Shown: positions 45,870-59,327, numbered from the stretch's first letter. The stretch: 64,000 nt of DNA from Actinostola sp. cb2023 (GCA_033675265.1 JAUJYZ010001339.1:1-64000); one strand, 5' to 3'. Notes: generated by a model not told the origin, from the letters alone. Numbers and translations: made by a program.

Positions 45870-46862
45870 TCAAAGTAGTGTGGAGCCACGAGGCGATAGC
45901 CTCGTCAATGGACGCACGCTCACGTCATCGGCATAGCGCGCTAAGTCCTCTGATTGCTCTGACATCGGCATAGATATCTGAACAGGCGATTCCTCCTCAG
46001 CGTCTGCCTTCTGTTCTTGTCCTTGGGTAGCGTGAATCTCCTCGTTGATCCAACTTGGGGCATTATTCCCTTCATATTTCTTTAGACGATTGTGATGCAC
46101 AACTTTAGGCTTGGTCTTTGGTCCCTTTTGAATGCGAAACGTTAGGTCATCCAGCCGGCCGACTACCAGAAATGGTCCCTCGTACACGTTGTTCTGGAGC
46201 TTAGGGCACCTGCCCTTCTTTCTTTTAGGGTTGTGCAGCCACACAGGGTCTCCACGATTGAAGGAGTTATGGTGTACGCCTCGATGATCGTAATACTTCT
46301 TCTGTCGATCGGTCTCGAGCTTAAGGTTGTCTCTCGCAAAGTTATGTACTACCTCGATTCGTTGTCTCAGCCGTTGAACGTACTCGCTTTTATCCAACAC
46401 TTCACTGTTTCCGGTTTCAGGCCTCCCGAATAGCAGATCGATAGGTAATGTGATTTCTCTTCCCAACATCATAGCACTAGGGCTGAATCCTGTCGTCTCA
46501 TGAGTGGCAGTTCGATAGGCCTTCATTACCAACTGGAGATGTTCATCCCAGTCTCGCTGATTCTCTGACACAAACTTCGACAGCATCGCCTCTAAGGTCC
46601 TATTGTACCGCTCGACCATTCCGTCAGATTGAGGGTGTAAGGGTGTGGTCCGGATCTTATCGATGCCAAGTAATGAGCACATTTCACGGAAAACCGCAGA
46701 CTCAAAATTCCTGCCTTGATCAGAGTGGAGTTGTCGTGGCACACCGAACCGGGAAACGAACTCTTCAACCACCTTAGTAGCTACGATCACAGCCTCCTGG
46801 TTGGGCATTGCGTAAGCCTCTGTCCACTTTGTAAAAATAGTCTGCTATGACCAGGATGTATT
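45870..46862 (-). pseudogene. Ty3/gypsy retrotransposon integrase fragment
   Basis: The minus-strand frame of 312 codons carries the integrase core: FGVPRQLHSDQGRNFES (second catalytic Asp), TTPLHPQSDGMVERYNRTLE (catalytic Glu), and later YEGPFLVVGRLDDLTFRI, a GPY/F module. The segment holding the first catalytic region (ILVIADYF) is seen just upstream but one base out of frame near 46825. Zinc-binding N-terminus, RT and LTRs are absent. The right border abuts segmental repeat S at 46865. A 5'-truncated dead copy whose core is otherwise well preserved. Confidence 0.9.
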
Positions 46863-46864
46863 TA

Positions 46865-47252
46865 TTTCCTCAAGCCCAACGCAATGTCCTTCACTCGTCC
46901 ACACCTCTTGCTCATATTCAACACAGTCTGGTGCATGGCGGAGTATAACGAGTAAAACTTCATCTGAGATACACTGAATCATATTGTTATGTAAACGGGA
47001 AACTGGCATTGAAATACGACTCTCTATAAACATGGACTTTAGTCCTGGTTCTTCAATGACCTGTCAAATTGTCTCACGCTGGTATTGAAGTGATGTGGGA
47101 GGGGAGGGTCAGTAGAAATCCTGGCATGCGAAAAATGTAAACAAAATGAAGGATTTTTTAATTTTTTATTCTAGAAACTTCGATGGGTGGTGTAGGTGAC
47201 AATGTTATAGTAACGACAGTCTATTCATTCATTCACATTTATTTATTAAACA
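46865..47252. repeat. Segmental repeat S, copy 2
   Basis: Matches 34430-34830 and again runs straight into an HCR head. Copy 1 continues leftward into sequence not found here; here the Ty3 integrase takes its place, marking a breakpoint at 46862-46865. Confidence 0.85.
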
Positions 47253-48033
47253 AGACGCTCAATGAGCGTACACTCGGGCTTATGACAAGGACAATGTCAG
47301 TTGCGTGAGGAGAGACCTGACAATGACTGACAGTTGCGTGACGAGGGAGACTATGTAACTGTATACATGTATGTGTCGAGTTCATTTGATTTGACTTTGA
47401 CTTTGAGTTCATTTGATTACCTTTTCACTTTGAGTTCAATTGATTTGATTTTGATGAGTTCGTGTAAAGGCCCCCTCTCTAGCTTCAGATCCCGAAACGT
47501 CGAGTTTGGAATCGAGTTCGAGTTCGGGTTCGAGTTACGGTTCGAACGTCGAATAAAACAAGGACATCTTCTTCAATACAATATCATTTCTCTGACGTCA
47601 TGACAATCAGTGACAGTTGAGTGACGAGGGAGACCATGTGGCGGGTGAGTATGTACATGATACGTCTTGAGGTTGCATAGGTCAGATGGTTCTGATAACG
47701 CCCTCACGTTTGTTTTTGTTAAATATATTTTAAGCGAGCTTCTAGTCCTTCTACCACTTCTAGTCATTGAACGATGAACTAGAATCCTGACCTTTAATAG
47801 CTTGAAGATCTACAGCTGCTTTCAAAATTAAGATTCAAATCTACTTGAGTCCTTCCTGTGTGTCGTTTGTTTTTTTCTTATCTGCTGAGTAATCTTGAAA
47901 CTCGATACGATTAAATACGTCGCATACTTTCGTCATTCTTTAGCCGAACAAAACTACGACGACGACGACGACTACTACTACTACTACCGAAAACGCATTT
48001 TATAACTCGGGCTTCCTTCGGAAGGGCCCGAGT
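47253..48033 (+). repeat. Complete HCR unit, 0.78 kb
   Basis: Head at 47255-47269, tail hairpin at 48005-48033. It contains a TTTGATTTGACTTTGA-rich stretch and (ACG)n/(ACT)n at 47953-47984. Directly followed by another head at 48044. No gene. Confidence 0.75.
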
Positions 48034-48043
48034 AAAAAGCAAG

Positions 48044-49496
48044 ACGCTCAATGAGCGTATGCTCGGGCGTTACAGAGCTTGGGTTTCCTGTGGTCTCCTT
48101 GCGTGACGACAATAAACACGACCGAGGGAGACTATATTTGACATTGAGATTCACTGGAATTATATTTCTTATGCATAGAAGTGAACACCAACTTATACAT
48201 CACAGTGCTCAAGCAGTCCGTGGCGTTGATGTCGACGGCCTATCCGGTTGCTTAGTCATTTTGATACCTTTTAAACGGGTTTTTGAGCAATTAGAACGTG
48301 ACGGCAGTCTGGTCAGTGTACGGTTCGGCCAAACAATTTTTCCTTTTTACCAAAAATTGGAAAATTCAAAAAATGCAATTATCTTTCTCTATTTTTATTT
48401 TTTTTCATTTTTTTACAGAAATCGAAAAAACGGAAAAACAGAAAAATCAGAAAATTGTGTTGACCTTTTTTCATTAAAAAAAAATAAAAAAATTCAGCAC
48501 GGTAATTCAGTTGGGTGGGCAGTAATGTTATAAGCAGACAAGTCAACGCATCAGTTCTACAAAGCGGCTGTTTTCGACAATATCTAGCCTCCTAAAGCAG
48601 ACGACGCGTGTCCAGGCTTCCGTTTTACTTCGATCGCTGGCCACTGGCGTCTGCTCAGTCAAGAAAAAGTACTCCAAAATCCGTCCCCGAACTTCGTATT
48701 TTATCCCGGGATTTTAACCGGTCCAGACGATGCAGACTATGATCTGACGAAGCTGCTGTCTCTTTGCCTAATTTCGGATTTCATGCCTACGATGTGTCCG
48801 AGTTTATCATTCGGAACACTTAAAGTGCGCGCATGTCAGGGTTATTTGTTTCTGTTGAAAATCGATTATATATGAACTGAATAGTGGGATGGTTCAGTAT
48901 TTCGTGATTTGATCTTCGCATTGGCGAGTTATAAAGGTTTGAAATCGTGATATGCTAATTACTGTGACGTCAACGCAGGCATTTGCCGTAACTTATTTAT
49001 ATTTTTTCAAGTAGCATTCTTTTCTAAAATAGAAAAAAAAGTTTAACATCATTTATATAAGTTGTAGAATAACTTTTTGCCAGTTTAAAAATGTCAGTAA
49101 TTCTCAAAGGGGCGGTTTTGTATAATAAATGATGGCTGCGTTGACGTCACTGAATTACCATATCACCATTTCAAACCTTTATAACTCGCAAATGCGAAGC
49201 TCAAATCACAAAATACTGAACCATCCCACTATTCAGTTCATATATAATCGATTTTCAAATTAAAAAAATTACCCTGATATGCACTTTAACAACGACATAC
49301 TTTAGTGTGGGCCTATCGGGTCTACTACGATCAGTGTGTTTAATTGTGAGATGAGAGTGTATTTCTTTCCTTCGACTGAGCAATCTTGAAACTCGATACA
49401 ATTAAATACTTCGCATTTTGTGACCAACGAAAAAAATGAAAAAAATAAAAAGATTGCACATTTTATAACTCGGGCTTCCTCCGGAAGTGTCCCAGT
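48044..49496 (+). repeat. HCR unit with nested TTAA MITE
   Basis: Head at 48044-48058 and tail hairpin at 49468-49496. The body includes TTGCGTGACGACAATAAACA, CAAGCAGTCCGTGGCGTTGA and CTCGATACAATTAAATACTT. It is split at TTAA 48820 by a 462-bp MITE. A 70-base A/T-rich, AAAATTGGAAAATTC-like tract lies at 48340-48490. Confidence 0.75.
48824..49285. mobile_element. TTAA MITE (AGTGCGCGCATGTCAGGG ends)
   Basis: 462 bp, AGTGCGCGCATGTCAGGGT and inverse (ACCCTGATATGCACT), TTAA at 48820-48823 and 49286-49289. Long arms share TCGATTATATATGAACTGAA and ATAGTGGGATGGTTCAGTAT. The interior has TGACGTCA-type words. Confidence 0.9.
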
Positions 49497-49830
49497 AAAA
49501 AGAGAACGCAAAAACACCAAGACATCACTAGACCATCGCGATCTTCTGTTCTGTGTCGTCGTTCGATTTTCGTGCTGGAATTTCCTTTTCTTCTCTTGAA
49601 GAGAAGCACGTTCCAACTGGTATTAACCGAGCACAACTGGGAGGAGGACCGAAGAACTCAGCCCCAGTTCCCTCATCCACCGCTTCATTTCACCCGGTCA
49701 GCCAATCAGCTAACGGTAAATCAGAACTACCAGTTTGATCATAGGCAACCCAACCATTGCTTTTGAGGCTACTAATTAGTCGGGCTTCCTGTGGAAGACT
49801 CGACTCTAAATTCTTCGTCTTTGGCTTCAA
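49497..49830. repeat. Segmental repeat T, copy 2
   Basis: Matches 42813-43130, including CCCAACCATTGCTTTTGAGG, CTACTAATTAGTCGGGCTTC and CTGTGGAA. Runs with the HCR tail in both copies, so the HCR tail and T moved or were copied together. Confidence 0.8.
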
Positions 49831-50682
49831 ACCATTCTCGTACCCAGAGCTCCTCGGTCGGTCGTTCCTTCTCCCATCGGAGGCTCTGGTAACAGCCATT
49901 TCTAGGCCGATGCTGATTGGTCCAAATGTCCGCGCATGCGCGACATTCATTTCAAAATGCTCAATCGTGATTGGTCAATCTAAAACGATGCTCGGAGCTT
50001 TTTAGAAGAGAATCCTCTGCGCATAAGGTATAACACACAAAGCTGACTCTTTTTCTAACGGGCTCAGATGGATTTTCAAAATGGCGGACGGTCTGAATGG
50101 TGGTCATTGCTACTAATTTCTGCTAAGAAACTGAAATGATTTTACTGGTCACAAAGAAAAACACGCAAGTTTGGTTCTGTACTTGTTTTCGCTTCTCTTC
50201 TGTCGAGGCAAGCGATTAATTTACGCTATAAATTACCTCCTTCAACAACGGACTACGATGCTGTTGAGACAGAACAAAATCAGTTGGCTTCGTTTCGGGT
50301 TCCTTTGCAAAAAAATAAGAATCCATATAAAATGTCGTGTTTTTGTGAATGTTAAAAGAGTACAGAACAAGATTGGTGGGGTGTATTTTCTTCCCTTCTC
50401 AGTAAATGTGCAGATAAAAGTACAATCTTGTAAAGGCTACTAAATTATTTGCCATATCATATTGTTGTATTTAAGTTATATCCTTTGTTCCGAGTTATAG
50501 TATATAGTCCCTTAGTTATAGTATAACTTGCTTATAGTTTTAATCGTAGCGACACCAAATTTTCCCCAAAGTTAAATAAACTCACAAAGAACAACTACAA
50601 TCAATTTAAAAACGATTGATCGTACTTTCGATTTTTAATAAATATACACTGCACAATCTCTATATAAAGCTTCAAATGGTGA
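49831..50682. other. No supported gene
   Basis: AAAATGGCGGACGG at 50080 opens only a short frame. The 50171-50443 frame has no recognised domain. Confidence 0.45.
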
Positions 50683-50960
50683 GCTTGGGCTACCTGTGGT
50701 AGCCTCAGAAACAATTGTTGGGCTGCCTGTGGTTTGATACGTCGTGATATTTCCGGTGCGAACACATTTAGCCCAACCAATGCTTTTGAGGCTATTTCAA
50801 AATAAGAAATACAAAAATTACTATATTCGCGCGTCTTTTTTGATGGGCTTCCTGTGGTAGAGCGCGCGCGCAATACGCTGGGTTTCCTGTGCATAGAAAT
50901 GTATGATGTTGGGCTCCCTGTGCGCGTCCCGCAAGAAGCGCCCGCACAAGTGTATATTTT
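50683..50960. repeat. Solo P-type terminal repeat relic
   Basis: Contains AGCCCAACCAATGCTTTTGA, TTTTTTGATGGGCTTCCTGT GGTAGAGCGCGCGCGC, a TGGGTTTCCTGTGCATAGAA unit and the closing CGTCCCGCAAGAAGCGCCCGC. This is the same order as the element's left inverted repeat at 56099-56275. A second copy of the tip precedes it (50683-50735). Confidence 0.8.
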
Positions 50961-50963
50961 ATT

Positions 50964-52062
<1,099 letters not shown>

Positions 52063-52789
52063 CTCGTTTCAACATCGCGTAATATCCGCCAAAAGCGCCA
52101 AAAACCAGCCCTTTTGAACAGTTTGACTTTCGATTTTCGCTTTGGATGAACACTCTAATTTCATTTTAACCAAGCACAAACTATTAAAAACAAAGTAAAA
52201 TGTCTGCCTAAAACTGTTTTAGCGTACTTGTACAAAGCCATTTTCCTGCTTTTTGTTTCAAATTTGAGGTAATTCAGGGGAAAACATCAGCGGTAATAGA
52301 AAATATACAGATCTAGCCCATGTGGACAGTTTTCAAATCAAATTTTCACTTTGGATTAACACCATATCAAACTTATGTCCTGCATCATTGAACATTTGCT
52401 CCTGTTGGGATCCAGTATCACGCGGACAACGTTTTTTGTTAATGCATATGCTTTGTTTACTAATGCACGTGAGGCCCGATTGATCCATGCAGCAATTTGT
52501 TCACTATGACCGCTAAATAAAGCAGATTCGTACGTGACTGGTTTATCATTTCTGAATTCATATTTTTCCTTTGACAATGTGTAAATCAGGTAGCTAAAAT
52601 ATAAGAGAGGATGGAAAAGCTGCATATGTTTCCTCAACGGGAAAATATATCACAAATTCGAACTAACTTATTGATCTCGTGTGTGTAAATATTGGAAATT
52701 GCCTTCAAAAAACGTCCTTTCCGAGCCATAATTTATTTGCGAATTCGCCGGCCTATGTAGCTTCTACACTGACAGACCGAGATACATAG
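52063..52789. other. No gene seen
   Basis: AT-rich. The minus-strand frame at 52356-52637 is unrecognised and unsupported. Confidence 0.45.
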
Positions 52790-53125
52790 AGGATATTACA
52801 CGGCGGTGCGAAGATATGAATTTTATTTTCGAGTGGCAAAAACTATATTTTACGAACGAGCGCAGCGAGTGAGTAAAATATTGTTTTTAACACGAGAAAA
52901 TAAAATTCATATCTTCAAGCCACCGTGTAATGTTCTTTTTATTATATAGACCCAAAAAAAATTGACGAAAAAATATTTTTTTTTACTAAAAGTACTGAGC
53001 CCGACGTCATCGATATCCTCACTAGTGAGGATATGGAAAATACGCCACTCGGGTCCCGGATGTAGTTTCGTACGAATTTTACGAGTGAGATATTTTCCAG
53101 TAAAACACTCGTGTCTATATAATAA
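52790..53125. mobile_element. Two adjoining foldbacks (MITE pair)
   Basis: 52792-52935: ATATTACACGGCGGTGCGAA and inverse around ACGAACGAGCGCAGCGAGTG. 52936-53125: TTTATTATATAGACCC and inverse (GTGTCTATATAATAAAG). The first has a cousin near 61475-61515 (ATATTACATGG... CCATGTAATATCCTC). Confidence 0.75.
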
Positions 53126-53257
53126 AGAGAACCAATATGATGTTCACAATTACCAAACAAAGAGTTTTAGATTTCATTTTGCCACCGCTTAATTAAGTTT
53201 AATTGCTGCGAGCCGCCAGGCGAGCAGCGAAACTAATCTTGACGGAGTTCCTGTGTC

Positions 53258-53720
53258 ATGTGTGGTCGTGTGGGATCTGGGCACTTATGTGGATGCAACG
53301 AGAATCTCGACTGCATTCACGGACTGCCTGGAGATGATTTTGTGAGCCACGGTACTTTTGATCAGCGCACACTCGCAACACGTTCAATCGATATTGAGTA
53401 TCGTTTATTTTTCGCTGATTCAAGCCAGGAAAGTGTTCGTTTTCTACAAATCCATGATGTCAAATGCAACTTTATTCATTGCTGGAAGCATTCATCAGGG
53501 TCATGAACAATTTAGTGACATTTCAAGGGGAAGACCATGTTCTTTTATGAGTTTTCAGCGCTGTTATGGTTGTGTGCTCAGTCACGTCCAGTTCCACAAT
53601 GAAGTACATAAGCTTAAGTTACTTCTACAGTGAGTCGATCAGAGTTGACCGAAGGAGACAGCATGTACTTGAATGCTTTTGAAAGACACAGTTAGTATCC
53701 CCGATGCTGTCGCTGACCTA
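53258..53720 (+). pseudogene. OTU-like protease-family fragment, copy 2
   Basis: A frame through about 53425-53550 gives NATLFIAGSIHQGHEQFSDI SRGR.CSFMSF, then after a one-base shift SALLWLCAQSRPVPQ, then after another break LTEGDSMYLNAF. The spacing fits the family noted at 43682, and here the motif Cys is kept. The ATG at 53258 opens an 82-codon frame with C.C clusters in a different frame whose relation is unclear. At least two frameshifts and a stop make it a pseudogene. Confidence 0.55.
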
Positions 53721-54075
53721 TCTACCTGATCGAGCTCGTTGGTCTTCGTCAAACCAATCCGGCCCATGCCATTGCCATTGGCATTGAGGCAACTACTGAA
53801 TCAAATTATACGATCCATCCTGATGTACTTTTATCTTCTACAAGTCTGCTATGAGGCTTCGACATCTTTCCTGATATCTGGCCAGTAACATTGTATATAA
53901 TATACACCAAACACAATTCTCTATTTCATTGAATCCATATTTGTATTAATTTAATACTGCATATCAGTAGAGTACAAACTATTACAAGCGTGTAACATAA
54001 ATAGTGCAAAGTATTGCATGCTTTTAGTGCTGGTACATGTCTATAGCTGTCTGTCCATGACCAGATTATTATAGC
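53721..54075. other. No gene seen
   Basis: Unique AT-rich sequence following the decayed fragment. Confidence 0.4.
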
Positions 54076-54205
54076 GGGTGGGAATGATAATTAATAGAGA
54101 CATGGAGTGGAACAATGTGACCGGGATGGGAATGAGAATCAATGGAGATGTGGGATGGGAACAATGGGACAAGGGTGGGAATGAGAATCAGTAGATATAT
54201 GGAGG
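54076..54205. repeat. ~53-bp degenerate minisatellite, 2.5 copies
   Basis: GGGTGGGAATGAGAATCAAT... ATGGGAACAATG units, in the form (GGGATGGGAATGAGAATCAATGG)-like blocks. Confidence 0.7.
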
Positions 54206-54529
54206 GAAATAGGTTTCTTGTAAGCTAGAACACATGACACAGTAATAAAGTTTATTATTATTATTATACCACATTTTTATTATTTTATTTTACAACTAAT
54301 GCACCTTGCTGAAAATTAAGGGACAACCACATGTATGCATTGACAGCTACATTTCACTTTTATGTGTTACCATGTACTGTACGGCAGTGCACAACTCGCA
54401 GCACTTCACTTTCTACCAGAAACGACTAGTATACATGTATTTTATATCAAAATGCGCGTACAATAGCCTACGTTCGAGTTGTTTTGAAGCGCTAGTGGGG
54501 AGATTGGGGCGAGCCACCAAAACGAGGCT

Positions 54530-54558
54530 CGCGGGAATAAACAAACCAAATTCCCGCG
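54530..54558 (+). promoter_or_regulatory. Inverted pair of E2F-like sites
   Basis: CGCGGGAAT and ATTCCCGCG face each other 11 bases apart, 13 bases before the start codon of the SWIM/YqaJ gene. TTCCCGCG is the E2F/DP consensus type. No TATA box is visible, so this would be a TATA-less promoter. Confidence 0.45.
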
Positions 54559-56094
54559 AAATTAAACAAAATGGCGGGTGTTGATGAGTTTTCCAACAAG
54601 AAAGTGCCGCAATTGCAAGATTTTTTTAGCGAAAAGAGGAATCCAACACTCAAATAAAAGAAGAAATGAGTTGCTTGAGTTATGTCGAAACGCCAAAGAG
54701 ATGAAAATTGATATTATTCAGTCAGATGAAACGGCAGAGGAGACAATTATATCGAAGCTGCAGACAGATGACAACCCACTGCCTAACCCATCGACTGTTG
54801 TAGCTGGCTGGACCAAAAGTTTTTCTAGTGCTCCTCCGTTCTCGTTTCCTGACTTATTCACGTACTTAGTAGATAACAAAGGTTATGATAAAGAAGCTTT
54901 GAAAGCTTATAAAAGTCTTCAAGGATATCGTTTATATGCTGATGGGCACGTCGAAGAACTGCTGTTTAATCCTTTGTTGGAGCAACCGAACTACTGCATG
55001 ATAAAATTCAATGTAAAACCAACAGAAAAGTCTAAGACCCAAGATGGAAAGAGGGTGTATAATGGGTGGGTTATAATGAAGAAAGATGGCGTCGTGCATT
55101 CAGGATATTGTACCTGTCAGGGAGGGTAAGTATCTTATTGATTTATATTGAATTGAGTTACAATGTTCATGGATTTCGTTCATTCTCTTTATATTTTATT
55201 CTTAGATTGGATGGTGGATGTAGACACCTAGCTGCTGCTCTTTTTGATCTAGAAGCTACATTGAGAGAGAACCTTACTGTTACATGCACATCTAGGAAAT
55301 GCATTTGGATAAGAAAAACCCAAAAAAATTATGCTGGCATTCAAATCAAAGATTTGAAACTTACAAAAGAGGAATTTGGTAAAACTGTGAAAGATTATCC
55401 TTCACCGCATTATTTGAACTATGACCCTCGGCCAGTACATATAACTGAATATAATGATATATTTGATGTGCTCAAGTCAACAACTCCTTCTGCTGGAATT
55501 CTTTCTTGGATACCCAGCATCGAGGTAAATGTCTATACTGAACAAGAAGTGGATGAACATGTATCTGATGAAATGAATGTACAGTGGTCAGAAGAGGTTG
55601 ATGACAACATAGTATTGTTGACTATCCAAGAATATGGTGACATGTTTGTTAAAGAAAAACAGATTGAAAGAGAAATAGAATTATCAAGGGAACAATGTGA
55701 AGAATTTGTTACTTTCATCCACATGGATCGAAATCAGAAAGACATGCTGTATGACAAAACAATTGGGCAAGGACAAACTGATTTGTGGATGAAGCACAGG
55801 GCTGGTCGATTAACTGCCTCTAATGTTTACAAAATTTGCCACCTAAAGGAAAGTACTGACCCTACAAACACTGTGAAATTACTCATGAACTACTGTCCTA
55901 TGAATAAAGATTACCTACCAGCTCCCTTACAGTGGGGTCATATGAAAGAGATTTCAGCGAAGAATCTGTACCAAAAAAAAATGCAAGGAAAGCACAAGCA
56001 CTTTTCTATAGCAGAAAGTGGATTAGTGGTTTGTGATGACGATTCATTTATAGCTGCAAGCCCAGATGGAATTTGCTACTGCAGCTGCTGTGGT

Positions 56095-56375
56095 CACAGG
56101 CAGCCCAACCATTGCTTTTGAGGCTACTAAATAATTCAAAAAAAAATTTTTTTTTTGATGGGCTTCCTGTGGTAGAGCGCGCGCGTATTTATATATTGGG
56201 TTCCCTGTGCTGAGTAATGTCCTATGTTGGGCTTCCTGTGTACCTCTTGCGGGATGCGCCCGCAGCAAATGTGTATATTGTAACAAGGTATGAAACTCGA
56301 GTCACGTGATGGCCTGATGTGCGGCTCAAGTACATGGTGCACTTTTCCGTGAAGTAGTCGGATTTTGCCTTCCGA
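56095..56375 (+). repeat. Left terminal inverted repeat with subterminal repeats
   Basis: After the tip comes TTTTTTTGATGGGCTTCCTG, then GGTAGAGCGCGCGC, then repeated TTGGGTTCCCTGTG and TTGGGCTTCCTGTG, then the palindrome-like TTGCGGGATGCGCCCGCAG. The inner part ends in GCGGCTCAAGTACATGGTGC and AAGTAGTCGGATTTTGCCTT. The 14-bp GGG[CT]TTCCTGTG words are likely transposase-binding sites. A block of about 120 bases present in the right copy is missing here. Confidence 0.85.
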
Positions 56376-56518
56376 AGATTGTTCACATATACGTGGTGAC
56401 GTCGTGGTGACGCCTAAGAAACGTCAGCTGAGGTCATCAAAACGTCATCACAAACACCGCCATTTTCTATAACTTCAAACATTTTCCATCTCGATATATT
56501 CTTTTAAAAAGAAACCAA

Positions 56519-58053
56519 ATGGCGATAGAGAGTATTTCTACCACCAGAGAATTATCTGTTAATGCATGGTAGGTTTTATATTTCTGATTTCAGCTTTTAA
56601 AAAGCGAGTGAAAGGGTTTTAAAACTACATATTTGTGTGTACAAACATTTATGTTGCTTCGTACAGGTTGTGGCAAACATATTATAAAAGTGTTGGTCAC
56701 TCGGTGCAGCTGGACAAAATTGAAGAGGAATTGAGGACTTCACCACATAAAGATAAAGTAAACAACCGAGATAAAGAATTGGGACGTGTGATTAAGAAGT
56801 TATTTCCATTCGGAAAGAGAGAGCAGAAGACATTACCGACTAACAGCGGAATGAAAAGATGTTGGGTGTATACAAATTTAGCAAGAATAAGTGAGCCTTT
56901 CCCGCTAGAATGGGGTCAAATTTTGAATTATTATAATCCTCCAAAGCCTTCAACCTCGGTCATGTCGTGGACGGTGAACAAGAAGTCAACAGAGGCAATT
57001 CAGTGGATGATTATAACGGTAAGTGACGATCTTTGCGACGGTAAAAAAATGGTGAGAGAACTACGTGTATGTCAAGATTTAACTATCAAGTTCTCTGTGA
57101 ATGTGATGTCAAACGAGTTGCACTTGATCTAGATAATGTTCAAGGTTTATCAAAACAATTTCTTGACAATGTATTTGAATTTTGTGCCGAGGTACCACTA
57201 TGCAAAGGCTTTGAGTTTGAAGTCAACAGTCCAAAAACTGTGCAAGGGAATGCCCATGCCCATGGTATTACTGAACACTGGGAAATGTGTGACGATCAAG
57301 GCATCAAGACTCAGTCTATCAGGCATCGAGCAAGAAACTGTTTATCTATTTTGAGTTACAATACACACGAAATGAAATGTCGAAATTGTGTTACACTTAA
57401 ACAAAATTGTCGTAGCTATAGGAAGAACGAGTCAGATCATGATGGACAGGAGCTTAAAAAGCAAAAGCGAATTTCGTACATGAATCCAGAGGAGATATCA
57501 AGTAGACTGCATATTGAACAAGCACGTGTAAAGAATGCAGAAAAAAGGGCAGAGAGGGCAGCGAATGCCAAAGAAGAGATACAAAAACAAATGGAAGACT
57601 TCACAGAAGAAGATCACAATGATTTTAAGTCAATGTTTGGAAGAATTGATGAAAGCAAAGTTAATGATGACATGAAAATGTTTTGGGAAGCACAGAAACA
57701 AGTTCTTGAAAATCCAGATTCAAGAGCAAATAGATGGCACCCAAAGTAAGTGTCTTATTGATGTTAATATACCACCTGTTCAGAGTTAACATTATCCCAT
57801 TTTTCTTTTCAGAATCATTCGTCTCTGTTTATCCCTGTGGTGTCGAAGCCCAGAAGCTTATGAACAGTTGAAGGATAGTGGTATGATCAGGTTACCATCT
57901 GGAAGACTATTGTCCTTGTATAAAAACTCTGTAAGCCAGAAGGCAGGAATAAATGATGAAGTACTAGATTGGCTTGTTAAGGAGGCAGATAAAAATGAAC
58001 TTGATGCATATGGTAGAGAAGGTGGTTTGATTTTGGATGAAATGTCTATTCAG
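56519..58053 (+). pseudogene. P-type transposase with RFX-like DNA-binding domain (5' part)
   Basis: Segments 56519-56568, 56667-57745 and 57813-58053, with GT-AG introns of 98 and 67 bp. The joined codon across intron 1 gives NAWLWQTYYKSVG. Residues about 17-85 resemble an RFX-type winged helix (LGRVIKKLFPFGKRE, then a KRCWVYTNL end). A DLTIKFSVN ... LDNVQGLS segment follows, broken by a missing base near 57102. A Cys-containing region (CRNCVTLKQNC) and a basic coiled-coil-like helix (57530-57620) come next. The last exon, RWHPKIIRLCLSLWCRSPEA YEQL and GGLILDEMSIQ, is the start of the P-element RNase H-like domain with its first catalytic Asp. A GTAATA donor follows, but no exon with the remaining catalytic residues is found downstream. 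The start lies about 145 bases inside the left inverted repeat. Confidence 0.8.
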
Positions 58054-59183
58054 GTAATAATTTTGTTGGAGATACATGTATTTTCAGAATTTATTTCCAC
58101 TTGGTTTGATGGGACTGTTTATGTACATGTAGGTCCCGCTAGCGATTCGTCATACAGTGTGTCTGTACTCTTATTGACAACGGCTTAAATATAAGCCAGC
58201 TTAATCCAAACAAGACTCACTTGATGTTCATTGATTTATTTTTACAGGTCATTCATTGTTTTGTTGTTTCAATGTTGGATAATAGGTCTTCAGGGACTAT
58301 ATACACAGTTGACATAATCTTACACACTACTAAGCTCAACCAAGAAAATCATTAAACACTGTTATGGCAGGGAAGTCTTCATCACATGGTAAATATAATA
58401 AATTGTAAAATAACACAATCTCTAACGCGCGCTCTGATTGGTTAGCTACTATGTTTGACTTCCAGAACAAGTTCCAACAGACTTCGTTCCCAGGGGTATT
58501 TCTCTGGGAGCGAGTAACGAGCAACAGAATATACTCCTTGTTTCCCGAGGATGGTTCAAACTAGACTCACTTGATTGATGTTCATTATTATAGCAACCCA
58601 TGGTCCATATGTCACTGTTGAATAAGATCAATTTTTTATCTCTTTCAGGATGTGTTGTTACTTTGAAAGCTGACTCCAGCAATAATTATATAAAGACGAA
58701 CATTGTGGATATATTCATAGTCTATATTTGAATATAAACCAACAGAAGATGGAGTACTTTATATAGAAATTAACCACTTTATTGATTTTATAAATTAAAT
58801 ATTTATCATTTTCATAATGACAATAAATCCAATGTAATAATAACAAGAAATAATAATAACAAGAAATAATATTAACAAGAAATATTAATATCCACTTGTA
58901 ATAAATACATTTATTTTTTTCACTCAAATTTTTAAACATCATGTTTAAAAATATTTCTGGCACGTATAAATGAATGCTGCTCTGCAGCATCCAGTTGCTA
59001 GGAAGTGGGTTAATGCTAACCCAGGGTTAAATATAGCCTGTCATCCAATCAAATAGCCAGAATTGCTATATTTAGCCTGGGTTAGTGTTAACCACGTTTG
59101 AGTAACAGGACCCTGGCATAGCTAAAGCTTACAAACACTAAAAGTGTGCAACGTAAATAGAATGTAGCACTAGTGCTAAATTA

Positions 59184-59327
59184 GAATGATTCCAATTACA
59201 TACCCGGGCATTACTAACTATACCAATACACACAATTAGCCACTCACTCTTTTGTTTTCTTTTGTTCCTTTACATCTAATAAACACTGACGGCTAATTAG
59301 TAGGGCCCAGATTTATTGGAATCGCTG
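59184..59327. mobile_element. MITE family M2, copy 2
   Basis: 144 bp, same as 32178-32318 but inverted and more diverged (GAATGATTCCAATTACATAC), with TA borders. Confidence 0.85.

Noticed and set aside
57019..57068. Intron at the GTAAGT in the transposase
   Set aside because: The reading through it (DLTIKFSVN) matches the expected family segment, so the later frame break is better explained by a lost base near 57102.
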